A stretch of DNA of 64,000 bases, from NCBI GenBank assembly GCA_033032865.1, contig JAWHQI010000065.1, positions 2,232,001-2,296,000 of the forward strand, written 5' to 3'. The notes beneath the pieces are model-generated. The model was not told where the DNA came from. It made no database searches and saw nothing but the letters and a program-made list of their open reading frames with translations. The position numbers and the translations under genes were made by a program. Positions 31,425 through 40,913 of this stretch are shown here, piece by piece (the first letter of the stretch is position 1; each line of letters opens with the position of its first letter). Source of the DNA: Dactylorhiza incarnata (lineage: Eukaryota > Streptophyta > Magnoliopsida > Asparagales > Orchidaceae).

Positions 31425-33148
31425 CTATTTGGTTTTTGATCTCTTCGGAGACCGCTCATCTGATGAAGAACTGGACGCCTCTGAAGATTCTTCTGAATTC
31501 CCGGGAGAGATTTTTGAGCCAGAACTTGAGCCCGCCGCAGAGCTTATATCATTGCCTTCAACGTACTGGCTTCCGCTCGCTTCATCTCCCTCAATATCAA
31601 CATCTTCTTCTCCTTCTTCTTCTTCTTCTTCAGCAGCGATCTCACCTGTTGTGATCGATTGTTCATCTATAACTCTTGCTGCGTCTGGGAAAAGATCGGC
31701 GAATTTGACATCTTTAAACTCATCAATGAGAGTGTCGCGAGCACGAAGCTCTGAGATCGTCTGCTCTGCGGTCTCTTTCACCTGATGCATTAAAGCATTC
31801 TGGAAATCTTGGTTCTCTGCATCATATGCAGCTCTCTTTGATTGCTGCAAGAGGAAAAATGGTCAGATCGCGCGGTCACAAGAAAAGAAAAAAGGAAACT
31901 TCAGGTAAAATAGTTTTACATTTAGTTCTTCCTGCAGGCGTTCGATATCCCTCAGGGCACCTCATAGAGATCGCCCCATATGGTGGTTCAAGACCGCGCT
32001 CCTAGCGGTCGCTTGTGCGCAGAAATCAGGGAGCAAGTCGGTCTCAATGTTGTAGGCCTCCCTGTCATTGCTTTTTCCATAAAGAGCGGCAGTGATCGCG
32101 AAAGCATGGCGCGTCAGCTTTCCACCCCAGGGAGGGAGATCGGTTGATACTTTTACTTTTTTGCCTTTTGCGCCCCACTTGAGAAGGGGCTTTCCTTTGG
32201 TATCTTTCATTTTCTTCGAAAAACCGATCAGAGGAAATGGTTCGCTGGCGGTCTCAGATCCACCACCGAACCCCGCGATCTCACGTTCGCGGTCTCGCTT
32301 CTTCCTTTGCTCCCTCTGGGTAAGCACATCAGCTGGTGCCATAGGGTCAGCCGCGGGAACGATAAAGGCCGCTGAAAAGAAAACAGTTAGAAGAAATATA
32401 AAAGAAATTATGCTGAGATCGCAGGAGACCGCAAGTAAAACTGCTTACTCTCTTCTGGAGAGACCGCAACGATCTGAGGCCAGATCGCCAGATAATGAAT
32501 GAGGTCAAGGCGCTTGCCCGCCAAGAAAGCCAAGATATTAAGCTCGCTTTCTGAGAAAGTCTTGAGCTTTCTGAAAATCTTCTCTGCCCTTGGAGATGGT
32601 TGGCTGCTGAGACCGCCAAGATCGCCTTCAAAAACTATATATCTCCGTCCAGAAAGGGACCTTGTTAGGGAGATTCAAAACTTTTATTCCATTACATGCA
32701 AGATATACTAATCCTTTAAATTCTTCTTTTGCCCTTCTTTTAGCGACTTCACAGTAAAGGTAGCGTGGAAGAGAGCCATGGAGAATTTTATCTTTTCCGA
32801 TCTCAAGTAATTTATAAAAACGTTCATGAGACCGATGAAGTTAGGAGGTAATTGGGCAAGCGCAAAACCATAATATTCCATCACTTCAAGAATTTCCCAA
32901 GGAAGAGGTAATTTCAGGCTGTATTCGAAGTGATCGATGGGAATAATATATTTGTTCTTTTCTCCAAAATTTAACCCTTCATCCTCTGTCGGCGGTCTCA
33001 CCACGATCTGATTATAAGCCATATGTTTTCCCAGAAAGGCTAAGTATTCGTCCGAAGGCTTTTGATCGGCATTTAGGAAGGTTTCAGCAGAAGAAGCTCG
33101 AACGGACACCATTATGGGAGTTCGCTGAGATCGATGTTTCGGGCGCAT
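31425..33148 (-). pseudogene. Antisense gene 2 of the Tat element (three exons)
   Basis: Exon 1 is 33,148-32,449, exon 2 is 32,371-31,920 and exon 3 is 31,844-31,425, joined by GT-AG introns; the exon 2/3 junction is in phase. Exon 1 starts with an ATG and includes YIIPIDHFEYSLKLPLPWEI and LAQLPPNFIGLMNVFINYLR. This resembles the 'putative gypsy type transposon' domain (PF04195-like) found in extra ORFs of plant gypsy elements; that assignment is from memory. Exon 2 is basic; exon 3 is helical, then very acidic and Ser-rich (EEEEEEGEED). Breaks: frameshifts near 32,740 and 32,655 and an in-frame TGA near 31,963, likely from CGA. Function unknown. It has its own TATA box upstream. Confidence 0.65.
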
Positions 33149-33491
33149 TCAAAAAGCATAAAATTAAGAAACTTAAGCCAGCTATTTATAGGGCAGGAAG
33201 GGTGATATTGTAATCATTACTTTTTATGAGACCGCCCAGGAAGCGCGCCAAACCGCTGAACCTGCTTGAGAATTAAGACGCAACATGCAATAGCTTCGAT
33301 CTCAAAAAGAAGAGATCGCAATAATCATCTAATAAACAACACGAAAATCACAGAAATAAGCAAAGTAAGGAGATCGACATCACAACAATTAAAGAGATCG
33401 CATGAAATGAAAGTCAAATTGTCACAATATATTACAAGGCCAAATTGTTCATAATTATTGTCTCAAGACCGCTCGAAATTAAGAGTAAAAT
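33149..33491. other. Spacer between the two antisense genes
   Basis: AT-rich, with several GATCGC/GACCGC words. It contains the gene 2 promoter and nothing else recognisable. Confidence 0.6.
33182..33190 (-). promoter_or_regulatory. TATA box of antisense gene 2
   Basis: The minus strand reads CTATAAATAGC, then GGCTTAAG, about 35-45 bases before the ATG at 33,148, so the 5'UTR would be very short. The same pair of words lies upstream of antisense gene 1. Confidence 0.55.
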
Positions 33492-35640
33492 TTATCTCAT
33501 TGGCTGACGTTTTCTTCCTATGAAGGCTGCGACATCTTGCATTTCCTTAACAGCGGACAGAGCGTTCGCCAAGCTTTGATTTGCTGACATTGCAGCGCGA
33601 TGAATTTTAGCGACATCCCTGTCTACCTGCTCCATAGGAATAACCATGATTTCTGAGGTCGGCCTTTCTTTTGGGTGATCGCCAGAAGTTCGCTCTCCTC
33701 ACGGACTTGCTTTTCCTTGGCTCGTAACTTTTTTTCAAAATCAGCGGTCAGCGCCCGGAGCTGATCGTTGTGAGCCCGCTCCCGAGCTCGCATTGTTCTA
33801 ACATCCTCAAATATGGGTGTGAGAACATCAGCGAGCTGAGGAGGAAAAACCAGCGGTTGCTGCTGGATTTCCCCCTCTTCAGGAGCTGGATCGACCTCAT
33901 CAACATCTGCAGTCAGAAGAATAGAACAATTAGCCCAGCTACAAGCAAACCAAAAACAAAAGCTCGCGTAAGAAGAATACTCAGAGGGAAATCAAGACCG
34001 CTGTTACGCAAGGTATTTTCAATATCTTTTGTGACCGCAGGGCCTGCGGTCAGCGAAAGGCGGTCTGATCCTCTTAATCGCTCAAGGTTCATTCTTTCTA
34101 ATTCCCTCTTCTGCGACCTCTCTCCTTCTTTTCGCCTTCTTTTTAACTCTGCATTGCTAACGAGGATGTCATCTGTTTCAATAATGACGATCTCACGCCG
34201 CTCTTTTGGAGATCTAGGTCGAAGAGCAGGTAATGGAAAGAATTCGAGCGGTCTCATGGCTGGATTTGCCTTACCAGTTCGCAGGGCGGTGACCGCTGTA
34301 GCGTGGTCTGCCGCTGCTTTGTCCAGCTGAACATCCAGGTCGGCAGATATATTTGTCAGACCGTTGGTTAGCACGGTCTTCTCTTTTTTAATCTGCCGAA
34401 TTCTTTCTATCTCCCCTCCTTCCTCGGTGGCCTTTTTCTTTTTCTTCTTATTTTTCTTCTCCTTTTCTTTTTCTGTGGCGATCTGCATCGCCCTTTCTTC
34501 TTCTCTTTTCTTATCAACAACGATCTGTGCTGCCTTCATTTCTTCCTCCTGCAGCTTATCGGCAACGATCTGTGCTGCCGTCGTTTCCTCCTCTTTCTTC
34601 TGTTCAGCAGCGATCTGCATCGCCTCATCCTCCTTCTCTTTCCTTTCCTTCTCTTCTTTCTCTTTCCTGATCGCCTCTTCTGCGATCTTCCTATTTTGCT
34701 CCTAGACGACCTCTCGAAGGTTCTCAGTTTCGAATTGATCGACCACCTGCGTGATCGGGCGAACAAGACCGTTAGAAGAGTCACAGTCAAGATAAGCAAT
34801 TAACTCTTGGTCCGCTCCTCCAGAAGAAAGAGAGACCGCAGAAGAAAAAGGAAGGTCATTTTGACTTCTTACCTTCTCATAAACCTTTTCAGAAAGTGGC
34901 GGATTCACATCTTCAGGGAGTGAGACCGCTCCTTTGACGGTCAACACTTTATTCTTCTCATTTTTTCTTTTCTTACTAATTTTGCCAGAAGGACTTGTGC
35001 TTTTTCTTTTCTTTCCTGTCACAGCTTCATATTGTTCCGCGACCTGCTGCCTTAATCTTCCAGCTGAGGCCGCCTGTTGTTGCAGTCTAGTTTTGATAAC
35101 TTCAGCAGACGCGGTCTCTCCGGTCTGTTCAGCGGCCTGCCTGAGAGCTTCCTCAGATTTATGACAGTCAAAAGTAATAGACATGCCTGGAAGTTCAAGC
35201 ACAGGAGGTCCAGAAGAGGTGGCCGACAAATCTACAATATTCGAGGCCGTCAAGATCGCGTCCCCCGACAGTTCAGTTAGTTTTTTCTCAGAAGCGCTGG
35301 CAATCTCCTTCGTCGTTTCCACCTTTGCAGTTTCTCTAGGAGGTTTGACCGCTAGCGTCTTCTTGGAGCTGGCGATCTCCTTCTTCTTTCCTTTCGGAGA
35401 AGGCGCTAGCAATCTCCTTCGCCGTTTCCACCTTTGCAGTTTCTCTAGGAGGTTTGACTGCTAGTGTCTTCTTGGAGCTGGCGATCTCCTTCTTCCCTTT
35501 CGGAGAAGGCGCCTTGGGTGATCGCTTAGAAATTCGGTCCAAAACGCTCACCGTCTCAGCTTTTGTCTCGGACTCAGAAGTGGTGACCGCTTAAAAAGTC
35601 AGCTCGCAGCTCTTTCCAGAAGTTTTTGGATTCTGGGGTC
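33492..35640 (-). pseudogene. Antisense gene 1 of the Tat element (coiled-coil protein)
   Basis: Exon 1 runs from about 35,640 to 33,981 and exon 2 from 33,906 to 33,492 (intron 74 bp, GTATTC...CTGCAG). The product is highly charged: Lys/Ser-rich N-terminus, a Gln-rich helix, then a long coiled coil with internal repeats of the AAQIV-D-K-EEE type, and a conserved-looking end at AFIGRKRQ. I recognise no enzyme. Breaks: a 109-bp tandem duplication (35,294-35,511) that shifts the frame, an in-frame TAG at 34,700-34,702 (CAG to TAG would restore Gln), and a frameshift near 33,690. No ATG is left between the TATA box and the open frame, so the start has decayed or is non-canonical. Confidence 0.6.
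35294..35511. repeat. 109-bp tandem duplication inside antisense gene 1
   Basis: Two copies, each starting GCGCT(A/G)GCAATCTCCTTCG, at 35,294 and 35,403. The period of 109 is not a multiple of three. One copy has a 3-base indel in the CTTCTT run and a few substitutions. Confidence 0.9.
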
Positions 35641-35649
35641 CTTAAGCCG

Positions 35650-35658
35650 TATTTATAG
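35650..35658 (-). promoter_or_regulatory. TATA box of antisense gene 1
   Basis: The minus strand reads AACTATAAATAC, then GGCTTAAG, closely matching the gene 2 promoter. It lies just upstream (in the minus sense) of the open frame and inside the element, about 90 bases from the 3' LTR. Confidence 0.5.
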
Positions 35659-35748
35659 TTTCCCTCACATTTATGGCGGTCACGGTCTCGGCGGGCAAAG
35701 TAAAACATTTCCGAAGTTCCAGCGAAACTTGAAAATGTGCGGGGATCA

Positions 35749-36289
35749 TGTTTGCCCGAAAATCCACCACCGCTCCTCTCCAGTCAGAATGGACCTTTCC
35801 AGCAGTCTCAGTTTTGAGAGACCTCCCAGATCGCCAGCCTCTGCTCTGGTTTTCTCGTCTAAGGAACGAGCGGTCAGGCCCTGTCGAGACCGCCAGACCG
35901 GGCGGTCTGGTCTTTTTCTTTCTTTTTATTATTAGCACCCCTTGCCACTGCTCCGACTCTCCTGTATCCCGGGCAGCCCGTAATTTTTGGATCTGTCCGC
36001 TTGGGCAGCCTCCGCGTCTATAAATAGAGGGGTACGTGTACCTGGAAAGGGACTTTTGGCTTCGAGGCTCTAGCTTACAACCTGTGTAAGCGGTCTCGAA
36101 TTTTGTCACTTTTCTACCTCTTCCTCTGGCCTGTTCTGGACTTCCATCTTGTAACCTCTCTTGAGATTAACTGAAACTGTTTTTCCTGTCAGAGGTCTCT
36201 CCTCTGGCATCTTCCGTCTCGAGTAACCTGCACTTCACAGTTTTTCCTTTTCTAGTGTGAGTTTTGGAGGTACAATTTTTGTACCAACA
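35749..36289 (+). repeat. 3' LTR of the Tat element
   Basis: 541 bp, same ends as the 5' LTR, with TATA at 36,019. It has an additional 47-bp block containing GCGGTCTC. Confidence 0.92.
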
Positions 36290-36294
36290 TGCGG

Positions 36295-36416
36295 TTCGAT
36301 GAGGAAGCAACGACATGTGGAGGGGCGGAGATGCACGACTGTTGGAATGTGGATGGATGCCGTGAGTTGCAGCGAAAGAAGAGCAAGGGGAGGAAGGAAT
36401 CATTTGATACCAAAGT
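36295..36416. other. Interior of the TRIM-like element, right part with primer site
   Basis: About 120 bp between the Tat target duplication and the right LTR. The minus strand carries TGGTATCAAA at about 36,403-36,412, an initiator-Met-like primer site. Confidence 0.65.
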
Positions 36417-37559
36417 TGTTATGTGCTTTTCTTTGTGAGTTGCCGACGATGAGATGGAGTCGGGGATACAAGGGGGCCAAGCCTTAGAATGAAGGTATAT
36501 GAGAGAAGACGAAACCCTAAGCGATGGTGGAGGAAGGAGAGAAGAGCTTGGGAAGAAGAGAGGAAACCCTAGAAGGGAGAGCTTGAGGGAACTTTGATTT
36601 CATTCATTGATTGATTCCTTCCTACATGACAAAGGGTTCATATATAAGACCCCGAATGAGATAATTGTAAATACAACAATAGACGCAAAAATATTAAAAT
36701 GCGACGATTCTGATTAGGATGGCTAAAACTCAACTCATACAATAAAAGACTCGATACAACTTGAATTAATATAAATAAACTCATAATACTCAAGGTTGCA
36801 GATGTCGGATGTCAGACTCATGTCGGTTTGTGTTTTTATGTCGGATTGCTGGGGATATAGCAGGAACATTTCAAAATGTCTGATTGTAATATTATAATTA
36901 TATATATATAATATATATATATCATAATATTTTTCATTTATTAATTCGATGGTAATTATTTGTCTAATTAAGTGTAAACTAAAATTCATATGAGAAAATT
37001 AAACTATTTACAAGTGCTTAATCAATTTATAATAAATAAGAAATGCTGCATACTTTCAATCATGTAATAGTGTAATACAACATCACAAAATCATATTATA
37101 GTATTAAACATTTGAACTAGAAAGTATAGTGGTACCTCAGTTTATTACAAAAATGTTAATGCTCCACAAAATCGGTTACTCTAATATAAATCTATAATAT
37201 TATTTTTCTGAAATCAATGAACGAACATTTAAGTAAGAACTATATTAAAGAATAAAAATTAATGAACATGACGAAAAGAATTAACTTAATACAACTCACC
37301 TAAATAACATATTCTTGACCGTTGGTTTGTCCTCGGAAGTGTAAAACACTAGTGCTTCATCAATGTCCTCAGAATTCTCATCCTTGCCCCTCTCTGACAT
37401 ATTTCGTTTTCCTTTCGCTTTTATTGTACATGCCTATTTTAAAGTCGGTCTTGCACTTCTCTAGGAAACACTTCGTCATCATCATCATCTTCAGCATCAT
37501 CAGCAGGAGCCACTAATCACTCAACAACTTTTCCTTCATCAATACTCTTTGTAGACAAT

Positions 37560-38141
37560 GAGTCTCGAGATGGATCAGAATATTCTTAGAATTGTATTTC
37601 ACAAATATACGATCATTCAATCTTTTGCTTTCTAGTCTTTCTCTTCTTGGAATGAATCTAAATATGATATAAACATTAAATATTGTTATCATCTTAAATT
37701 ATTATTGAAATATCATTTTAAAATATATATTTACAAGTAATTTACCATCTGAAAAGTGCTCCAATTTCTTTCGCAACCGGAGGAACTAGTTGTCAAATTC
37801 AAGGTTCTCATGGTCATATTTCTCAAATTTGGAGTTTCAATTCCATAGAACTTCCACCAATAGGCTTATGGAAAAATAACAAATTATTAGTAGTTCAGTA
37901 AAAAAAAGTCCAACAATTGTTTGGTGAAAAATATACCTGGAATAAACCCTGGAAGTACTCTTTGCCTCTTTGCTATGTCCCGGGCAAATGCTCCTTGCTC
38001 TAACTGATAAACTTCAACCTCAACAGTAATGACATCTTTCATAGGAATGTCATGAGAGTGCATTCTAGTGAGGCAGTCAGTAAACCCACCCATGAACTTT
38101 GGGTCTCCATCTATCTCTTCCCTATTTGGGTAGTAGAACAA
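37560..38141 (-). pseudogene. hAT transposase, C-terminal exons
   Basis: Minus strand: exon at 38,141-37,887 with FYYPNREEIDGDPKFMGGF; next exon at about 37,870-37,745 with WWKFYGIETPNLRNM and TTSSSGCERNWSTFQ, the hAT dimerisation domain signature; then a piece near 37,660-37,560 with RRERLESKRLNDRIFVKYN in a shifted frame, followed by acidic D-repeats. Introns are short and GT-AG-like. The catalytic N-terminal two-thirds is absent. The wording is that of the plant BED/DUF659-type hAT group. Confidence 0.85.
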
Positions 38142-38299
38142 ATGATTTAGTAAATATCTTAGTCTCTACTTTTCTATTTATCAACTTTCATATGAGAAGA
38201 TATTTACTCTCCTTAAACTCAAGAGCAACAACAACCTACTCTCTAGCCTTCTTCATATCACCATACAACCATCTCATTGAAGGTGTGTCCCCATGAGCT

Positions 38300-39560
38300 C
38301 TTTTGAGGACAGCACAGATCACCAATTACTCTCCTTAAACCTCGGCATATTTGCATCACGTAAAAAAACAACGATATTCATTATTCGAAAAAATCCAAAA
38401 TAACCTCCTATTTTTTCAATTGTCATTTTACTACGACAGCACAGAGCACCAATGATCCATTATTCAATAAGACATGCTCAATGTAAACTACGATAACAAG
38501 CATGTAATTTAAATAGGGTAAGGGTATCACACAAAATAATCATCATTTTTGCAAAAATAACGTTGAAACCTAAGTGTTTGACTGAATAATTTTTTCACAT
38601 CATATGTTGCAATGAAAAATAACAAAAGCCACAGTGCCACAATCGTTGATGAAGAGGGAAGAGAGAAATAGAGAGAAGGAGAGGATTAGGAATAGATACA
38701 GCCACATTGCCAATTTGCCACAATGCCACATTGCCAATTTGCCACAGCCACAATGTCAATACCGAAAGCCACAATGCCACAATCACAGCAGCTAGCCAAC
38801 AATAGTTATCCAATGTTATTGTCGAGTGCCAACAGTTGAACAACAACTATCCAATGTCACTGCCGAGTGCCAACAGCTGAACAACAACTATCCAAGTATA
38901 GAGAAGTAGAGAAATAGTGGAACAGGGAAGAGAGAAATAGAGAGGAAGAGAGGATTAGGAATAGAAACAACCACAATCACAATATCACTGCCAACAGTAG
39001 CAATCCAGTATTCCAGCTATAGAGAAATAGAGGACGAGGGAAGAGAAAAATAGAGAGAAATAAAGGAAGAAGGAAGAGAGAAATAGAGAAAGGGGGAGAG
39101 AAAGAGAGTAGTATCCACTATTGAAATATCCATAATAGCTAGCTAGCCAAGAAGAAAACGGCAGACGAGGGCATGAGGAACTTTCCATAGTAACTAATAA
39201 CATAAAAAATGAAGATAAAACTCACAGTGCCGAGGGATGAGCCACAAAAGATGAGAGGAGAGGAGGAAATGTGTCGAGAACCGGTGTCAAGAAGAAGACG
39301 ACAGACGGCAAACACCAAACAACCAGAAGATTACAACCCAGATGCGAGAATCACCAGTGAACCAGGGAGCCAGTGCCGAGAGGAAGACGAAAGCCAAGAG
39401 AGGAAGAAGATTACGAGAGACGGAGATTAGGGCAAGCCATTGGCAAAATTTGAGGAGTCTAGCGGCAATGAAACGAGAGTTATAAACTTATAATTCTATA
39501 ACATAACATGTATAACATAATACCTATATAAGTAATTAAGTATAATTATAATACCATAAA
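38300..39560. other. Non-coding interior of the hAT
   Basis: AT-rich and GA-rich repeats (GAGAGAAATAGAG, GCCACAATGCCACA). No domain was found. Confidence 0.6.
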
Positions 39561-39798
39561 TCTTTAATTTTTGCCGTAATTACCGCCATTACTCGCGATG
39601 AGCTGCCATTAGCTGCAATATTGGTCCGACATGTCCGACATGTCGTCCGCAATATTGGAAAACGCCAGAATTGTCAAATGTGGCGAAAACGTGCCGACTC
39701 CCTCTAAAATATGACATGTCGGCCAACATGTCGGATATGTCGGCCGCAATCTACAAGCTTGCTAATACTAGATAACCAATGGTGTGAGATCTGTAACA

Positions 39799-40003
39799 AA
39801 ATCCCACCTATACCTACACCAATTTCTTCTCTAAGAGAAAATCCAAAAGACTAAACCAAGAAGACTAGACTCCCTCGTAACATCCCTTTATGAAGACATA
39901 TGAAGTACATTAATTAAGAAACAACTGTTTTCTTAATTAATTACAATAAAAGTCTCTTAATGATAATTAATTAATTAACTTAGTAACATTATTAATTATT
40001 ACT
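39799..40003. other. AT-rich spacer
   Basis: AT-rich sequence with TTAATTAA words and no recognisable feature. It does not continue copia element B seen on the other side of the TRIM-like element, so a rearrangement may lie here. Confidence 0.4.
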
Positions 40004-40312
40004 TTATGACTTGAGACAGCTGTCGCGGTGGAGGGTGTAGATCCACGATCGGGAGGAAAGATCGAGGGCTTGGGAGCGGGGGAAGAAGCCGAGGAGGGAG
40101 TGGGGGTGGCAGGCGGCGAGTGAGAGGGCGAAGGATAGGGCGCGGGGGGAGGGGAAAACGCCGTCGTCGGCGACGGCGACGAAGCGGGAGCAGAGGTTGA
40201 AAGAAGGGGAGGGGAGGCAGACGAGATGGAGTTTGGGGGAGACGACAGAGCGGGCAAAGGAGAAGCGGAGGTTTCGCGTGAGAGGATCGGAAATATAACG
40301 AGCGGAACACAT
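40004..40312 (-). other. GC-rich open segment, possible captured or remnant exon
   Basis: A 102-codon minus-strand frame in a GC-rich island surrounded by AT-rich DNA. The wording (RNLRFSFARSVVSPKLHLVC, then FNLCSRFVAV) is not simple-sequence-like, unlike the two other frames on the same DNA, which are Pro/Ser tracts. I do not recognise a family. It could be a fragment of a host gene or a chance frame. Confidence 0.3.
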
Positions 40313-40399
40313 TAATTAAATTTTTTTTATTAATTTCAGTCAGATTCAGTCTACCAGAGTGTGACCCGACCGGGGGGGGGGCCGCCGGGTTCTGCTCCG

Positions 40400-40535
40400 G
40401 TATGAGGGGGAAAAATGGGGGAGGGAGGGGAGGGAAGAGAAAAAAAAGAGGGGGAGGAGAAAAAAGAGGGGGAGAGAGGGAATAAGAGAGAAGAGGGTAA
40501 GAAAGAAAAAAAGGAAGGGAGGGAGAGAGGAAGTA
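40400..40535 (+). repeat. Long polypurine tract
   Basis: About 135 bases almost entirely A and G on the plus strand (GAGGGGGAGAGAGGGAAT-like), preceded by a run of G at 40,372-40,380. Confidence 0.9.
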
Positions 40536-40559
40536 ATACAACGGTACGATGATCAATCG

Positions 40560-40913
40560 TTGTCATTGATTCGGCAGTGAACGCCACAAAAGCGTCGGGG
40601 ATGCAACCGTCGGAATTGATTGTTGCGGCACTTTTTCACAAAAAACGCCTTCATAGACTTGAGGACTACTGCGACATTTATTTTAGAAACGTTGCGGAAT
40701 GTAATGTACCTATCCCGCCGGTTTTTGTTAAACGTGATTATTGATTGCGTTTTTAATATATTTAAAAAATATCAATGACCACGCTTTTATGATAAAGCGC
40801 TGCAATCACATCGATTTTAAAAAATAATAAATATACCTTTCGCCACGCTTTTTAATATAACATCAAGGCGTTCTCGATGACATTCATGTATTGACTCGGC
40901 TTCTTTAGGTACT
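40560..40913. other. Possible CACTA-type subterminal repeat region
   Basis: Repeated (A)ACGC(C/T)TTTT, GTTGCGG and CCACGCTTTT words in both orientations recall the subterminal arrays of CACTA transposons. No CACTA terminus or target duplication was found, so this is tentative. Confidence 0.25.

Larger units (their letters stand above)
23446..36289 (+). mobile_element. Tat-lineage Ty3/gypsy retrotransposon with two antisense genes
   Basis: This is a 12.84-kb element bounded by LTRs 23,446-23,945 and 35,749-36,289 (TGTTTGCCCG...GTACCAACA) and by the 5-bp target duplication TGCGG (23,441-23,445 and 36,290-36,294). Plus-strand order: gag, protease, RT, RNase H, a second archaeal-type RNase H, integrase. 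The dual RNase H marks the Tat branch (Ogre/Retand relatives). Between integrase and 3' LTR lie a tandem-repeat zone and two spliced genes on the minus strand. Extra ORFs, including antisense ones, are described for Tat elements, but two separate promoters are not something I can cite. The primer site is not initiator-Met (sequence after the LTR begins GAACGAACACGCG). All frames are damaged. Confidence 0.92.
36791..39761 (-). mobile_element. hAT transposon with a partial transposase gene
   Basis: 2971 bp with imperfect terminal inverted repeats CAAGGTTGCAGAT (left) and CAAGCTTGTAGAT (right, reverse complement). It is flanked by the 8-bp target duplication ATAATACT/CTAATACT (36,783-36,790 and 39,762-39,769). 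The sister LTR (22,930-22,955) shows the uninterrupted CTAATACT site, confirming both the insertion and the 8-bp duplication of hAT elements. TGTCGG words crowd both subterminal regions. Only the C-terminal exons of a transposase remain, so it is non-autonomous. Confidence 0.9.
22674..39798 (-). mobile_element. Small non-coding (TRIM-like) LTR element, split by two later insertions
   Basis: Similar LTRs lie at 22,674-22,972 and 36,417-39,798 (the latter split by a hAT). They start TGTTATGTGC (first copy GGTTATGTGC) and end GTAACA. Just outside the inner edge of the right LTR the minus strand reads TGGTATCAAA, an initiator-Met-like primer site. Inside the left LTR it reads GAGGACGGATGGAA, a polypurine tract. 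With the Tat and hAT insertions removed the element is only ~1.3 kb and codes for nothing recognisable. Flanks AACTC (left) and AAATC (right) may be a target duplication with one mutation. The PPT region resembles that of the TR-GAG element, so a Reina-like parent is likely. Confidence 0.7.
36417..39798 (-). repeat. Right LTR of the TRIM-like element, interrupted by a hAT
   Basis: LTR sequence is 36,417-36,790 and 39,762-39,798 (about 403 bp once the hAT and one target copy are removed). It contains a TATATAAGA block at about 36,641. Confidence 0.7.

Noticed and set aside
34364..34705. Plus-strand Phe/Ser-rich hydrophobic frame resembling a membrane protein
   Set aside because: It is the complement of the Lys/Glu-rich coiled-coil frame of antisense gene 1.
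37441..37520. Acidic (Asp-rich) coding run from CATCAT repeats
   Set aside because: Simple repeat at the decayed end of the hAT transposase; no separate gene.
39799..40003. Continuation of copia element B on the right side of the TRIM-like element
   Set aside because: The sequence does not read as the expected copia RT on either strand, so the original target continuity could not be confirmed.
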